From assembly GCA_004299705.1 (NCBI GenBank), contig SCQS01000005.1:1-61144 (forward strand): 61,144 nucleotides of DNA, written 5' to 3'. A program made the translations under genes and the position numbers. The first letter of the stretch is position 1, and every line of letters begins with the position of its first letter. The stretch comes from Rhodanobacteraceae bacterium. GTDB lineage: Bacteria > Pseudomonadota > Gammaproteobacteria > Xanthomonadales > Rhodanobacteraceae. A model generated the notes under the pieces. It was not told where the DNA came from and searched no databases. It was given only the letters and a program-made list of their open reading frames with translations. Shown one piece after another: positions 52,152-61,144 of this stretch.

Positions 52152-54968
52152 ATGACGGTCGATCGTTCGATGTGGCGGGTGGTGCGGCGCGCGCCCGAGT
52201 GGTTTGCCGCGGGGATTTTGGCCACATCGCTGGCGGCCTGCGGCGGCGGTGGCGGCGGCTCGGTTCGCCCCAGCGTGCCACCCGAATCCACGCCGCCGCC
52301 CACCCAGCCGAGCACGCCACAGCCGCCGATCGATGCGCAGTTGTCGATCACCAATACCTACGCCGCGCACAGCGCGGGTTACACCGGTGCGGGCGTCACC
52401 ATCGGCGTGGTCGACAGCGGCATCATGCGCAGCAACCCGACGGTTGCGGGCCGCGTGTTGCAGGAATACATCGATGTCGATCCCAGCACCAACAACACCA
52501 GCGTCGACGACGTGGTCGGGCACGGCACCTGGGTGTCCGAGATCGCCGCGGGCACGCCGTTCGCGCAGTTCCCCGGCGGCATCGCGCCGGGCGCCGATCT
52601 GGTGTCGGCGCGCATCCTCGACGACAACTCCCCCGACGACAATGGTAGTTCGCCGCCCTCCACGGTGACTACGCAGGACGCGCAATTCTTCCAGTCGGTC
52701 AACCAGCAGTTGATCGGCTCCAACGTCAAGGTGATGAACAATTCCTGGGGCGGCATCACTTGGGATACCACCAACGCCAGCCTGAACCAGGCCTTCGACG
52801 CGGCCTACAGTCCGTTCGTCAACCAGCAGGGCGGACTGGTGGTGTTCGCCGCGGGCAACGATTCCAACCCCAACCCCAGCACCATCGCCTCGCTGCCGAG
52901 TTACGCGCCGGATCTGGCAAAAGGCTGGCTGGTGGCGGTCGCGGTCAACAGCAACGATCCGACCCAGCTCGACAGTTATTCCAACAAGTGCGGCATCGCG
53001 ATGGATTACTGCCTGGCCGCGCCGGGCGACGTGATCGTGCTGGACAAGGACACTACCGCCGGCACCACCAACCCGACCTACTGGTCGGTGTCGGGCACTT
53101 CGTTCGCGACGCCGGAAGTATCGGGCGCCGCGGCGCTGGTGTGGCAGGCGTTTCCGTATTTCAACAATGATCTGGTGCGACAGACGCTGCTCGGCACCGC
53201 CGATCCGCTGGGCGGTTCGCAGCCCAACACCACGTTTGGCTACGGCGAACTCGACGTCGGACGCGCAGTGAAGGGCCCGATGCAGTTCAACTGGGGCAAC
53301 GTGTCGGTGTCCTTCGCCGGCATCACGTCGACCTGGAGCAACAACATCAGCGGTGCGGGCGGGCTGATCAAGAACGGCACCGGCACGCTGGTTTTGACCG
53401 GCACTGACACTTACTCGGGTGGCACGCAGGTGCTGGGCGGAACGCTGCAGGCCAGCCATCCGCTGCCGTCGGCGGTGACCGTGGGTACCGGCGGGACACT
53501 GGATGCGCCCGGCGCGGGCACGGTGACCAATGCGGGTACGGTGATCGTCAAGGGTGGGAACGTCAGCGTCAATGAATACACCCAGACCTCGACCGGAACG
53601 CTGTCCGTGAGCCTTGGCTCGGCGCTGGGTGTGGCGGGCGCCGCGCAACTCGCAGGCACCTTGAACGTGTTGGGCGCCGATCCGGGCTACGTCAGCAATT
53701 CCCATCAGGACGTGCTGAGTGCCACCATGGGCGTAACCGGCACTTTCGCGCAGCTGACGACGTCGCCCGGCGTGTTCCTCAACACGACCATCCAGTACAC
53801 GCCCAACACGGTATGGCTGGATACCACCAGCCTCAGCATCACGGCCGCGGCGGCGGCGATGGGCATCGTGACCCCGGCATCGGCGGGTGCCGCGCAACGC
53901 GTGCAGGTCGGGTTCGACACGTTGAACTCGAAGCTCGCGACGGGCGGCGGCGTCGCGCCGGGCGTGCTGCAGGGCGCAGCGGCGATCCAGCATTCCGCCA
54001 CGCCGGCGCAGGCCGGTGCCTCGCTGCAGAGTCTTTCGGGGCAGCTCCACGCGGCGAGTGCGGCGATGTTGTTCGACGGCATCGACGCCACCGGCGAAGC
54101 GTTGTCGCAACACTTCGACGCTTTCCTGAGTGGGCGCGCCAAGCCCGGCGGTTGGTACGCAGGCCTGGGCTGGCAGGGTGACCTGCAGCGCGGCGGTTAC
54201 GCCGGCGCCAGCTTCCGCAGCGATGGCGGCATCGTCGGCAGCGATTTCCGCGTCGGCCCCAATGCGTTGCTGGGCTATGCCGTCGGCGCCAGCCAAGGTT
54301 ACGGCCAGTTGGATGCGTCGTGGGATCACAGCCAGACCTGGGCCGACCACGCGATGATTTACGGTGGTACCTGGCACGGCCCGTGGTACGCCAGCGCCAG
54401 CGTCGGCGGCGGCTGGTTCCACGAGGACATGCAGCGGCTGCTGTTGCTTGGGGGCTTTGCCGCGCCGGTAGGCAGCGGCTTTTCCGGCAGCTACCTTGCC
54501 GGGTCGCTGGAAGGTGGCTACCGCCTGCATGCGGGCGCGACCGACATCACCCCGTTCGTTGACATGCGTTACCAGCGCCTCGACCAGGGGGCGTTCGCGG
54601 AAGCGGGTGGTTATGGCTTCGGGCTGAAGGCCAACGCCCGCATGGTCGGACGGCTGCAATCCGGCGTCGGCCTGCGCGCCGAACGCGGTTGGTGGCTGGC
54701 CAACGGCATGCGCATGCAGTTCGACGGCAGCGCCGCGTGGTGGCACGCGTTGCACCAGTACGGCGATGCGTTCGATGCCAGCTTCACCGGTTTCAACGAC
54801 TGGATGCCGGTCGACGGCGTCGGGCTGTCGCGCGACGAATCGGTGTTGCGCGCGGGTGTTTCGCTGTGGCCGCGCCGCGACTTCGACGTGCGCCTGGGCT
54901 ATACCCGCGAGCAGGGCTCGCGGCAACAGGCCAACAGCGTGATGCTGCAAGGGACTGTCGCGTTCTGA
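52152..54968 (+). CDS. Subtilisin-like autotransporter serine protease
   Basis: A 938-residue type Va secreted protease. The N-terminus has a lipobox-like LAAC followed by a glycine run and a proline-rich linker. The S8 protease domain shows the triad as VVDSGI (Asp), GHGTWVSEI (His) and SGTSFATPEVSGAAAL (Ser). A passenger repeat of the type GTLVLTGTDTYSGGTQVLGG follows, then a C-terminal beta-barrel ending in phenylalanine (MLQGTVAF). An ATG at 52152 is preferred; one at 52140 is also possible. The substrate is unknown. The combination of lipid anchor and autotransporter barrel is noteworthy. Confidence 0.88.
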   Translation: MTVDRSMWRVVRRAPEWFAAGILATSLAACGGGGGGSVRPSVPPESTPPPTQPSTPQPPIDAQLSITNTYAAHSAGYTGAGVTIGVVDSGIMRSNPTVAGRVLQEYIDVDPSTNNTSVDDVVGHGTWVSEIAAGTPFAQFPGGIAPGADLVSARILDDNSPDDNGSSPPSTVTTQDAQFFQSVNQQLIGSNVKVMNNSWGGITWDTTNASLNQAFDAAYSPFVNQQGGLVVFAAGNDSNPNPSTIASLPSYAPDLAKGWLVAVAVNSNDPTQLDSYSNKCGIAMDYCLAAPGDVIVLDKDTTAGTTNPTYWSVSGTSFATPEVSGAAALVWQAFPYFNNDLVRQTLLGTADPLGGSQPNTTFGYGELDVGRAVKGPMQFNWGNVSVSFAGITSTWSNNISGAGGLIKNGTGTLVLTGTDTYSGGTQVLGGTLQASHPLPSAVTVGTGGTLDAPGAGTVTNAGTVIVKGGNVSVNEYTQTSTGTLSVSLGSALGVAGAAQLAGTLNVLGADPGYVSNSHQDVLSATMGVTGTFAQLTTSPGVFLNTTIQYTPNTVWLDTTSLSITAAAAAMGIVTPASAGAAQRVQVGFDTLNSKLATGGGVAPGVLQGAAAIQHSATPAQAGASLQSLSGQLHAASAAMLFDGIDATGEALSQHFDAFLSGRAKPGGWYAGLGWQGDLQRGGYAGASFRSDGGIVGSDFRVGPNALLGYAVGASQGYGQLDASWDHSQTWADHAMIYGGTWHGPWYASASVGGGWFHEDMQRLLLLGGFAAPVGSGFSGSYLAGSLEGGYRLHAGATDITPFVDMRYQRLDQGAFAEAGGYGFGLKANARMVGRLQSGVGLRAERGWWLANGMRMQFDGSAAWWHALHQYGDAFDASFTGFNDWMPVDGVGLSRDESVLRAGVSLWPRRDFDVRLGYTREQGSRQQANSVMLQGTVAF

Positions 54969-54974
54969 TTGCAA

Positions 54975-55062
54975 GCACGACGGGTAGGGCGGGAGAAGCG
55001 GAGCGCATCCCGCCAAATGAGTCCCGAAGGCGGCGGGTTGTCACCCGCCCTACAGAATTGCG
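54975..55062. repeat. GGCGGGTTGTCACCCGCC-type repeat
   Basis: GTAGGGCGGGAGAAGCGGAG then CGCATCCCGCC, followed by GGCGGGTTGTCACCCGCCCT. These GTAGGGCGGG/CCCGCCCTAC units also occur around 34957-35097. They lie in the convergent gap between the autotransporter and the isovaleryl-CoA dehydrogenase gene. Confidence 0.65.
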
Positions 55063-55066
55063 GCTA

Positions 55067-56224
55067 TCAGGCGTTGCCGTAAAACAGTTCGCGCCCGATC
55101 AGCATCCGCCGGATTTCGTTGGTGCCGGCGCCGATTTCGTAGAGCTTGGCGTCACGCAGGATGCGGCCGGTCGGGAATTCGTTGATGTAGCCGTTGCCGC
55201 CCAGCGACTGGATCGCTTCCAGCGCGACCTGCACCGCGTTGGTGGATGCGTTGAGCAGGCACGAGGCCGGGTCGATGCGCGACTTGATGCCGTGGTCGAA
55301 CTGCTGCGCGACCATGTAGGCGAAGCCGCGTGCGGATTGCAGCATGGTGTACATGTCGGCGATCTTGGCCTGCATGATCTCGAAGCTGCCGATCGGCGCG
55401 TTGAACTGCTTGCGTTCGCGCACGTAGGGCAGGGTGGCGTCGATGGCCGCCTGCATCAATCCGATCGGGCCGCCCGACAGCACCAGCCGTTCGGTGTCGA
55501 GGCCGCTCATCAGCACGCGCACGCCTTCGTTCACTTCGCCGATCCGGTTGGCGTCGGGGATTTCGCAGTCCTCGAACACCAGCTCGCAGGTGTTGGAGCC
55601 ACGCATGCCCAGCTTGTCTAGTTTCTGCGCGGTCGAGAAACCCTTCATGCCCTTTTCGACGATGAAGGCGGTGATGCAGCGGCTGCCGGCGGTGCGGTCG
55701 GCGGTGCGCATGTACACCAGCAGCACGTCGGCGTCCGGGCCGTTGGTGATCCACATCTTGTTGCCGTTGGCGATCCAGTGATCACCTTTTTTTTCGGCCT
55801 TGCACTTCATGGAACCCACGACGTCGGAGCCGGCGCCGGGTTCGCTCATTGCCAGTGCGCCCACGTATTCGCCCGAGCACAGCTTGGGAATGTATTTCTT
55901 CCTCTGCGCCTCGTTGCCGTTGTGGAAGATGTTGTTGACGCACAGGTTGGAATGCGCGCCGTAGGACAGCCCGACCGAACCCGAGGCGCGCGAGATTTCC
56001 TCCATCGCCACCAGGTGCGCGAGGAAACCCATGCCGCTGCCACCGAATTCCTCGGAGACGGTGATGCCGAGCAGACCCATGTCGCCCAGCTTCTTCCACA
56101 AGTCGTGCGGGAACAGGTTGTCGCGATCGATCGCATCCGCGCGCGGCGCGATTTCCTTGTCCGCGAAGGCGCGCACGCTTTCGCGCAAAAGGTCGATGTC
56201 TTCGCCGAGCTTGAAGGGTTGCAT
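55067..56224 (-). CDS. liuA: Isovaleryl-CoA dehydrogenase
   Basis: FAD-dependent acyl-CoA dehydrogenase of 385 residues, which oxidises isovaleryl-CoA to 3-methylcrotonyl-CoA. Visible blocks are [33 protein letters not shown], and a C-terminal [20 protein letters not shown] with [13 protein letters not shown]. These match the IVD group. The ATG at 56224 is the family start. An in-frame upstream stretch (VHSDPGFR) from a repeat element could extend the N-terminus by up to 18 residues. It feeds LiuB/LiuD. Confidence 0.94.
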   Translation of the reverse strand: MQPFKLGEDIDLLRESVRAFADKEIAPRADAIDRDNLFPHDLWKKLGDMGLLGITVSEEFGGSGMGFLAHLVAMEEISRASGSVGLSYGAHSNLCVNNIFHNGNEAQRKKYIPKLCSGEYVGALAMSEPGAGSDVVGSMKCKAEKKGDHWIANGNKMWITNGPDADVLLVYMRTADRTAGSRCITAFIVEKGMKGFSTAQKLDKLGMRGSNTCELVFEDCEIPDANRIGEVNEGVRVLMSGLDTERLVLSGGPIGLMQAAIDATLPYVRERKQFNAPIGSFEIMQAKIADMYTMLQSARGFAYMVAQQFDHGIKSRIDPASCLLNASTNAVQVALEAIQSLGGNGYINEFPTGRILRDAKLYEIGAGTNEIRRMLIGRELFYGNA

Positions 56225-56227
56225 GCG

Positions 56228-56312
56228 GAAACCGGGGTCAGAGTGCACTTTCGATGAAGGTCTGCGATAGCGTGACATCCGGCGCCAGAAAGTGCACTCT
56301 GACCCCGGTTTC
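56228..56312. repeat. Complete GGGGTCAGAGT inverted-repeat element upstream of liuA
   Basis: Two perfect 25-base inverted arms (56228-56252 and 56288-56312, core CCGGGGTCAGAGTGCAC) enclose a 35-base loop. It fills nearly all of the 99-base gap between the leucine dehydrogenase stop and the liuA start. Only three bases separate its edge from the liuA ATG. Confidence 0.9.
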
Positions 56313-56323
56313 CCGCTTCATCG

Positions 56324-57427
<1,104 letters not shown>

Positions 57428-57740
57428 CGGGTCTGGCTCCAGTTGCGCACGGTTCATGGCGCGGAATGGCAAAGAGGCGCCGCATGGCGCCACGTGTGGG
57501 ACGGCCGCGGGCCGGGTGTCGCATGACTCCGGTCCAGCGTTCGCAGCCGGCGATTGTAGCGGGAGCGTGCGCGAGGGGCAGCCTTGGGCGCATGGGCTAC
57601 TTCAATACCTGTCGCCAGCCTGTTGTTATTTCGCTGTTTTGCACCTGGCCGGCGGTACCAATAAAGGCGGCGCACGTAGTGCGCCGGCACGCAGCGATAG
57701 CCCGGCGCGTGCGCCGGGCTTGAGTGGAAACACAAAGCGA
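57428..57740. other. Intergenic region upstream of leucine dehydrogenase
   Basis: A 313-base gap that must hold the leucine dehydrogenase promoter. A GC-rich hairpin AGCCCGGCGC-GT-GCGCCGGGCT lies at 57699-57720, after the YXWGXW gene read leftward. It could end that transcript but lacks a T-run. No gene was found. Confidence 0.5.
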
Positions 57741-58175
57741 TCAGTTCTGGTCGTCGTTGTCGCCGCGGTGGTGGCCGTGACCGTGGCCATGGTCGCGATC
57801 GTGCTTGTCCCAGCCATTGTGTCGGCCGTTGTCGTGGTGACCGCGGTCGTGCGAGTCGCGGCCCCAGTACGCACGGCGCATCTGCCAACGATCGCCGTCG
57901 TGCACCCAACGCGGCCGGTAGTACACGTAACCCGGGCGGTCGCGGTACCAGCTGCCGCGTACCCAGATGTAACGCTGGCCGCTCCAGTTCCAGTAGCCAG
58001 GCGCCCAGACATAGCCCGGCCTTGGTACCGGCACCGCTTCGTATGGCATCGGCGGCGGCGGCGTACCCACGCTGATGCCGATGCTCACCTGTGCGGATGC
58101 CTGCGGGGTGAACGCCACGGTGGCGCCGCCGGCGATGGCGAACGCGGCAAGCAATGCAAGTTTGCGTGTATGCAC
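57741..58175 (-). CDS. YXWGXW-repeat secreted protein
   Basis: A 144-residue exported protein. The signal peptide is LALLAAFAIAGGATVAFT, ending near ASA. Aromatic repeats follow: PGYVWAPGYWNWSGQRYIWV, then RGSWYRDRPGYVYYRPRW. The tail is rich in His, Asp and Gly (HGHGHGHHRGDNDDQN) and may bind metal. A GTG start at 58175 is chosen because AGAGGAG is about seven bases upstream. Such proteins are small periplasmic or envelope components of unknown function. Confidence 0.8.
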   Translation of the reverse strand: MHTRKLALLAAFAIAGGATVAFTPQASAQVSIGISVGTPPPPMPYEAVPVPRPGYVWAPGYWNWSGQRYIWVRGSWYRDRPGYVYYRPRWVHDGDRWQMRRAYWGRDSHDRGHHDNGRHNGWDKHDRDHGHGHGHHRGDNDDQN

Positions 58176-58309
58176 GGTGCATCTCCTCTGTTTCGGCCAT
58201 TGTGGCCTCGCACCGAGGGTAACCACGCATGGCAACATCGCGCGCGTTTCACCGACCGTTCATTCAGATCGCGTCGGGTTTGCCATTCAGCACGCGTTAG
58301 AATGAAGCA

Positions 58310-61144
58310 ATGAGCCAGACTGCCATTGATCTTTCTTCCCGCGAACCCAAGCTGGACACCACGCCGCTGCGTTTCGTCACCGCCGCCAGCCTGTTCGACG
58401 GGCACGACGCCGCCATCAACATCATGCGCCGGATCATCCAGTCGCAGGGTGCGGAAGTGATCCACCTTGGCCACAACCGCTCGGTTGAAGACGTGGTGCG
58501 CGCCGCGCTGCAGGAAGACGCCGACGGCATCGCGCTGTCCAGCTACCAGGGCGGCCACGTCGAATACTTCAAGTACATGGTGGACATGCTGCGCGAACGC
58601 GGCGCCGGCCACATCCGCGTGTTCGGCGGCGGCGGCGGCACCATCACCCCCGAGGAAATCAGGGAACTGCAGGACTACGGCGTCGAACGCATCTACCACC
58701 CCAACGACGGCATGCACATGGGGTTGGTGCACATGATCGAGGACGTGGTTGGCCGCGCTAGCGCGGCCAGGGACCGGGGACTGGGGACCGGGGACCAGTC
58801 AAAGCACCTGCAGCCGAGCATCGACGACGAGGCCAGCGTCGGGCGGATGCTTTCCCGCATCGAAGACGGCGGCTTCTCAGAATCCGAATTGAAGCTGCTG
58901 CGCAAGCAATGGACAAAAAGGGGTCAGAGTCGTTTTTCGTCCGATGCCGGCGCCAAAGACGGTCCCGCTCGAAAACATGACTCTGACCCCTTTTTGCCTC
59001 CGGTCATCGGCATTACCGGCACCGGCGGCGCGGGCAAGTCGTCGGTGGTGGACGAACTGCTGCTGCGTTTCCTGCACGCCTTCCCGGAAATGCGCATCGC
59101 GGTGCTGGCGGTCGATCCGACCCGCCGCAAGGGCGGCGGCGCGCTGCTGGGCGATCGCATCCGCATGAATGCGCTGCGCTCGCATCGGGTGTTCATGCGC
59201 TCGATGGCGACCCGTCGCGCGCACGTCGCCACCAACGCGGTGTTGCACGATGCCATCGCATTCCTGAAGTCGCTGCCGTTCGACCTGGTGATCGTCGAGA
59301 CCGCCGGCATCGGCCAGGCCGACACCGAAATCGTCGATCTGGTCGATTTTCCCGTCTACGTGATGACCAGCGACTACGGCGCGGCCAGCCAGCTCGAGAA
59401 GATCGACATGCTGGATTTCGCGCAGCTCGTCGTGCTCAACAAATACGACCGCCGCGGCGCCGAAGACGCGCTGCGCGACGTGCGCAAACAGTGGAAGCGC
59501 AACCACACCGCGTTCCAGATGCCGGATGAAGACGTGCCGGTGTATCCCACCATCGCCAGCCAGTTCAACGACCCCGGCGTGACCTGGATGTTCGTGAACC
59601 TGTGCCGGCTCTTGCGGAAAAACCGGGGTCAGAGTCGCCTTTCGGACCCAAGGGCGGGTGCTGACACGGCCCTTGCATCGAAAGGCGACTCTGACCCCGG
59701 TTTTTCCCCGCACTGCGACTTCAAACCGCAGATCGACACCACGCTCAAGGAACCCCGCGCCACCGTCCTCATTCCCGGCAAGCGCGTGCGCTACCTCGCC
59801 GAAATCGCCGAGCAGGGCAGGGGCATCAATGCCGATGCGAAGCGCATGGCCGAGGCGGCGAGCAAAGCGCAGCATTATTACGAATCGTTGAAGGAACTGG
59901 GCGACTCCGATCTGCCGAAGCCGCTGGACCTGTATGGCGCGGAAGCCCTGGTCGCGGGCAAGGCCCGCTCCTACAAGAGCAGTGCCGACGATTCCAAAAC
60001 CCATGTAGGAGCGGGCCTGCCCGCGACCAACGATGCCGACCGCTCGCTGCTCGTCCTCCGCCAACGCTACAACGAAGCCGTCAAGGAACTCTCCGCCGAA
60101 GCCATCCACCTGCTGCGCGACTGGCCTTCCCGCCGCGAATCGGTACAAGCCGAATTCAACGAATACACCGTCCGCGGCAAGGCCATCAAGGTCCAGAACT
60201 ACCGCGAAACCCTGTCGCACCAGAAGGTGCCGAAGATCGCGCCGCCCGTGACCCGCGACTGGGGCGAGCAGCTCAAGTACCTGATGCTGGAAAACCTGCC
60301 CGGCGCGTACCCCTACACCGGCGGCGTGTATCCGTACCGGCGTTCCGGCGAAGACCCGACCCGCATGTTCGCGGGCGAGGGCACGCCCGAGCGCACCAAC
60401 CGCCGTTTCCACTACCTCAGCCTCGGCCAGCCGGCATCGCGGCTGTCCACCGCGTTCGATTCGGTCACGCTGTACGGCGAAGACCCGGCGCCGCGCCCGG
60501 ACATCTACGGCAAGATCGGCAACTCCGGCGTGTCCATCGCCACGCTGGTGGACATGAAGAAGCTCTATTCCGGCTTTGATCTCTGCGATCCCAAGACCTC
60601 CGTGTCGATGACCATCAACGGCCCCGCGCCGATGATCCTCGCGATGTTCATGAACACCGCGATCGACCAGCAGGTCGAGAAATACCTGAAGGAAGACGAC
60701 GCGCGCTGGGCCGCCGCGCAGAAGAAGATCGCGGAGCTGCTGAAGGGCAGGCCGCAGCCGCAGTATCACGGCGATCTGCCGCAAGGCAACGACGGCCTCG
60801 GCCTTGCACTGCTCGGCGTCACCGGCGACCAGCTTGTCGATGCCGAAACCTACGCCCGCATCAAGGAACACACGCTCTCCACCGTGCGCGGCACCGTCCA
60901 GGCCGACATCCTGAAGGAAGACCAGGCGCAGAACACCTGCATCTTCTCCACCGAATTCGCGCTGCGGATGATGGGCGACATCCAGCAGTATTTCGTCGAC
61001 CACAAGGTGCGCAACTTCTATTCGGTGTCGATCTCGGGCTACCACATCGCCGAGGCCGGCGCGAACCCGATCTCGCAGCTCGCCTTCACGCTGTCGAACG
61101 GCTTCACCATCGTCGAGTACTACCTCGCGCGCGGCATGCAGATC
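58310..61144 (+). CDS. icmF: Fused isobutyryl-CoA mutase (IcmF), 3' end outside window
   Basis: B12-dependent mutase with built-in chaperone, interconverting isobutyryl-CoA and butyryl-CoA (and isovaleryl/pivalyl-CoA in some members). The frame stays open for 945 codons to the window edge. The order is the B12-binding domain (LFDGHDAAINIMRR, residues ~20-140), the MeaB-like GTPase with P-loop GTGGAGKSS (~237-245) and NKYDRRG, then the mutase TIM barrel (EYTVRGKAIKVQNYRETLSH from ~615, later TINGPAPMILAMFMNTAIDQ). Four repeat sequences interrupt the linkers in frame, at about residues 154-163, 202-229, 436-466 and 547-574. All catalytic motifs seen are intact. Confidence 0.93.
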   Translation, partial: MSQTAIDLSSREPKLDTTPLRFVTAASLFDGHDAAINIMRRIIQSQGAEVIHLGHNRSVEDVVRAALQEDADGIALSSYQGGHVEYFKYMVDMLRERGAGHIRVFGGGGGTITPEEIRELQDYGVERIYHPNDGMHMGLVHMIEDVVGRASAARDRGLGTGDQSKHLQPSIDDEASVGRMLSRIEDGGFSESELKLLRKQWTKRGQSRFSSDAGAKDGPARKHDSDPFLPPVIGITGTGGAGKSSVVDELLLRFLHAFPEMRIAVLAVDPTRRKGGGALLGDRIRMNALRSHRVFMRSMATRRAHVATNAVLHDAIAFLKSLPFDLVIVETAGIGQADTEIVDLVDFPVYVMTSDYGAASQLEKIDMLDFAQLVVLNKYDRRGAEDALRDVRKQWKRNHTAFQMPDEDVPVYPTIASQFNDPGVTWMFVNLCRLLRKNRGQSRLSDPRAGADTALASKGDSDPGFSPHCDFKPQIDTTLKEPRATVLIPGKRVRYLAEIAEQGRGINADAKRMAEAASKAQHYYESLKELGDSDLPKPLDLYGAEALVAGKARSYKSSADDSKTHVGAGLPATNDADRSLLVLRQRYNEAVKELSAEAIHLLRDWPSRRESVQAEFNEYTVRGKAIKVQNYRETLSHQKVPKIAPPVTRDWGEQLKYLMLENLPGAYPYTGGVYPYRRSGEDPTRMFAGEGTPERTNRRFHYLSLGQPASRLSTAFDSVTLYGEDPAPRPDIYGKIGNSGVSIATLVDMKKLYSGFDLCDPKTSVSMTINGPAPMILAMFMNTAIDQQVEKYLKEDDARWAAAQKKIAELLKGRPQPQYHGDLPQGNDGLGLALLGVTGDQLVDAETYARIKEHTLSTVRGTVQADILKEDQAQNTCIFSTEFALRMMGDIQQYFVDHKVRNFYSVSISGYHIAEAGANPISQLAFTLSNGFTIVEYYLARGMQI
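58771..58796. repeat. GGGGACC short tandem repeat inside icmF
   Basis: The sequence GGACCGGGGACTGGGGACCG then GGGACC is translated as RDRGLGTGDQ in the linker after the B12-binding domain of IcmF. A related GGGGACTGGG stretch is at about 23085 beyond the his operon. Confidence 0.7.
58914..58996. repeat. GGGGTCAGAGT element inserted in frame in icmF (1)
   Basis: Inverted arms CAAAAAGGGGTCAGAGTCG (left) and a matching right arm ending CTGACCCCTTTTTG. The unit is translated as KRGQSRFS...HDSDPFL in IcmF, just before the GTPase P-loop. There are no stop codons in the frame. Confidence 0.88.
59616..59707. repeat. GGGGTCAGAGT element inserted in frame in icmF (2)
   Basis: Perfect 29-base inverted arms (59616-59644 and 59679-59707) with a 34-base middle that itself can pair (AAGGGC/GCCCTT). 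It is translated as KNRGQSRLS...GDSDPGFS between the GTPase domain and the mutase domain, with no stop. Confidence 0.9.
59949..60029. repeat. GTAGGAGCGGGC-type REP pair inserted in frame in icmF
   Basis: Inverted arms TGGTCGCGGGCAAGGCCCGC..CTACA and TGTAGGAGCGGGCCTGCCCG..ACCA differ by one base. The 81-base unit is translated as LVAGKARSYK...HVGAGLPAT in the linker helix region of IcmF. The REP sequence type is well known as an extragenic repeat in Pseudomonas and relatives, so its place inside a coding frame is unusual. Confidence 0.88.

Noticed and set aside
51714-55016. Very long minus-strand open frame opposite the autotransporter gene (about 1100 codons)
   Set aside because: It is a high-G+C antisense shadow: rich in Arg, His and Ala, with no domains, while the plus strand encodes a clear protease with signal, triad and barrel.
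58176-58309. Possible cobalamin riboswitch before the B12-dependent icmF
   Set aside because: No B12-box or the associated conserved elements were seen in the short leader.
58877-61045. 722-codon minus-strand open frame opposite icmF
   Set aside because: The plus strand is open without a stop for 945 codons and carries all IcmF motifs. The minus frame is compositional and also passes through the repeats.

Overview
The window is high-G+C gammaproteobacterial chromosome, most likely a Rhodanobacteraceae/Lysobacteraceae-type member of the Lysobacterales (Xanthomonadales). The clues are gene orders known from that group: acpP-fabF-pabB-pabC-mltG-tmk-holB ending in pilZ, and a hisGDCBHAFI operon preceded by a TrpR-like regulator. 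Several families of short palindromic repeats fit the same group. Taxonomy is inferred from gene content only.

Layout. 0-8.4 kb: fatty-acid, folate, cell-wall and replication genes in a tight operon, then a PIG-L deacetylase and PilZ. 8.4-11.6 kb: a small accessory patch with a HigBA-type toxin-antitoxin pair and a DUF262/DUF1524 (GmrSD-like) protein, next to tRNA-Pro(CGG). 11.7-23 kb: hisS, a decayed GIY-YIG gene between inverted repeats, an unusually long histidine ammonia-lyase homologue, and the complete translationally coupled his operon behind a 24-bp palindromic operator. 23-25 kb: an AT-richer island with a RloA/RloB-like AAA ATPase + TOPRIM-like pair. 25.3-30.4 kb (minus): methionine salvage genes mtnB, mtnD and mtnC coupled to a C13 peptidase, a nucleotidyltransferase and a sugar kinase. 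30.5-38.8 kb: HiPIP, two APC permeases, a TPR membrane protein, an EF-P-like protein and a 3-hydroxyacyl-CoA dehydrogenase.

39-61 kb holds a dispersed branched-chain acyl-CoA catabolic set: HMG-CoA lyase, both methylcrotonyl-CoA carboxylase subunits, methylglutaconyl-CoA hydratase, thiolase, isovaleryl-CoA dehydrogenase, leucine dehydrogenase, and a fused isobutyryl-CoA mutase (IcmF) running off the right edge. Together they cover leucine deamination to acetyl-CoA/acetoacetate, plus acyl-CoA skeleton rearrangement. Between them sit a Fur-boxed iron permease pair, an autotransporter protease, a TPR-sulfotransferase and small accessory genes.

The most striking signal is the behaviour of the palindromic repeats. 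IcmF contains four different repeat insertions, all in frame and all free of stops, and all apparently in inter-domain linkers. The same GGGGTCAGAGT-type element supplies the probable start codon of a GNAT acetyltransferase and forms the whole leader of isovaleryl-CoA dehydrogenase, read in the same frame each time. This resembles the protein-coding palindromic elements of Rickettsia. In addition, two small orphan nuclease-type genes (GIY-YIG and GxxExxY) are each bracketed by their own inverted-repeat family.
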